A stretch of DNA of 64,000 nt, taken from positions 620,001-684,000 of the forward strand of contig NZ_CP042304.1 of assembly GCF_007859655.1 (NCBI RefSeq). Reading direction: 5' to 3'. The notes under the pieces are model-generated. The model had not been told where the DNA came from, did not search any database, and was given only the letters and a program-made list of their open reading frames with translations. Shown here piece by piece: positions 63,505-64,000 of this stretch. A program made the position numbers and the translations under genes. Source of the stretch: Devosia ginsengisoli (GTDB lineage Bacteria > Pseudomonadota > Alphaproteobacteria > Rhizobiales > Devosiaceae). How positions within the stretch are numbered: the stretch's first letter is position 1; every line of letters starts with the position of its first letter.

Positions 63505-64000
63505 CACAACTCATCCACGGTGCGCGGATAGATCGACTGGAAACCCTCGGCATATTTGGCCGGACGCCCGCCGGACTGACCGCCGGAATTGCGCGTGAAG
63601 TGATTGGCCCGGTTCTCGGCGACGTTCTTGTAATAGTGCCAGAGGTGTTCCTGCCCCTCCATGGCCTGGATGGCCGCCCACTTCTTGTCCCACACATCAG
63701 TGATGTCGAGAAACACGTCCGGCTTCCAGTCCATCTGCTCGGTCTGGTGCGGTTCGAACAGGTAGACCTGCGGCGCCCCGAGAATCTTCTGCCCCGGATT
63801 GTGCCCCCAGGCCTGACCGATGGCGCGGCATTCGAGCGTCCACTGCGACACATACATATGGTCGGTATTGTAGGGGTCGTATTTGGAATGGGTCATGATG
63901 AAGGCCGGCTGCACCGCCCGCATCACATCCACCAGCCGGTCCTTGGCCTCCCGCGTCATCTCCAGCGGGTAATCCCCCAAATCGAAAAACTGGATATCGT
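63504..64000 (-). CDS. galB: PIG-L family protein, probable 4-oxalomesaconate hydratase (GalB-like), 5' end outside window
   Basis: The last 165 codons are in the window and the gene continues past 64000. The visible part has the zinc-type motif [33 protein letters not shown] (the second half of the PIG-L/LmbE metal site) and the C-terminal [27 protein letters not shown] proteins are mostly deacetylases, but GalB of this family hydrates 4-oxalomesaconate, which fits the neighbours. The stop overlaps the aldolase start. Confidence 0.8.
   Translation of the reverse strand, partial: DIQFFDLGDYPLEMTREAKDRLVDVMRAVQPAFIMTHSKYDPYNTDHMYVSQWTLECRAIGQAWGHNPGQKILGAPQVYLFEPHQTEQMDWKPDVFLDITDVWDKKWAAIQAMEGQEHLWHYYKNVAENRANHFTRNSGGQSGGRPAKYAEGFQSIYPRTVDEL

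Noticed and set aside
60461..64000. Genomic island integrated at tRNA-Ser
   Set aside because: A catabolic operon next to a tRNA is suggestive, but there is no integrase and I see no second copy of the tRNA 3' end in the window; the operon also continues past the edge.

Overview
The window looks like a chromosomal segment of an alphaproteobacterium of the order Hyphomicrobiales (Rhizobiales), most probably Devosia or a close relative. I infer this from gene content and order (cvpA-purF, rpsF-rpsR-rplI, dnaB-alr, fabD-fabG-acpP-fabF-mltG-yicC-gmk, lptF-lptG-lptD-surA-pdxA-rsmA), high GC, rhizobial-type palindromic intergenic repeats and a RirA-type iron box. There is no phage, insertion sequence, CRISPR array or integrase.

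Region by region. Positions 1-9150 hold a TPR membrane protein, a 2H phosphoesterase, a small membrane protein coupled to a DUF899 protein, guaA, tspO, rsmB with a MAPEG protein, a DUF21/CBS/CorC-type protein and a GFA protein. Positions 9150-21500, mostly on the minus strand, hold purF, cvpA, radA, alr, dnaB, a diguanylate cyclase and the rpsF-rpsR-rplI ribosomal operon. Positions 21700-23620 hold a PQQ-type sugar dehydrogenase and a cytochrome c that may be one broken gene. Positions 23800-30150 are the fatty-acid synthesis cluster followed by mltG, yicC and gmk. Positions 30400-32400 hold an MFS exporter and a MazEF-type toxin-antitoxin pair. Positions 32390-39715 are one tightly overlapping minus-strand operon for LPS export (lptF, lptG, lptD), periplasmic chaperoning (surA-like), pdxA and rsmA. 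Positions 40160-48140 hold pepA, holC, an iron-regulated binding protein, an ABC-F ATPase, a class D beta-lactamase and ndk. Positions 48280-60300 hold a DEAD-box helicase, a MarR regulator divergent from an MFS drug exporter, a guanidinium exporter under a guanidine-II riboswitch, a molybdopterin oxidoreductase and several stress-type proteins. After a tRNA-Ser gene at 60461, the right end is a minus-strand operon for the lower part of gallate/protocatechuate 4,5-cleavage (PIG-L type hydratase, aldolase, tautomerase, LysR regulator).

The main points for a second look are these. There are two apparent one-base frameshifts, in alr at 16511-16515 and between the sugar dehydrogenase and its cytochrome domain at 22118-22120. 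The two-hairpin guanidine-II riboswitch lies at 53511-53567. A TGA-N9-TCA iron box precedes an orphan siderophore-type binding protein. A LysR-type regulator carries two tandem helix-turn-helix heads and ends antisense inside the tRNA gene. A large imperfect hairpin separates rpsR and rplI. Several dispersed palindromic repeat families are present, some with compensatory base changes. I did not find a clearly undescribed multi-gene system; the most unusual units are the double-headed LysR regulator and the repeat families.
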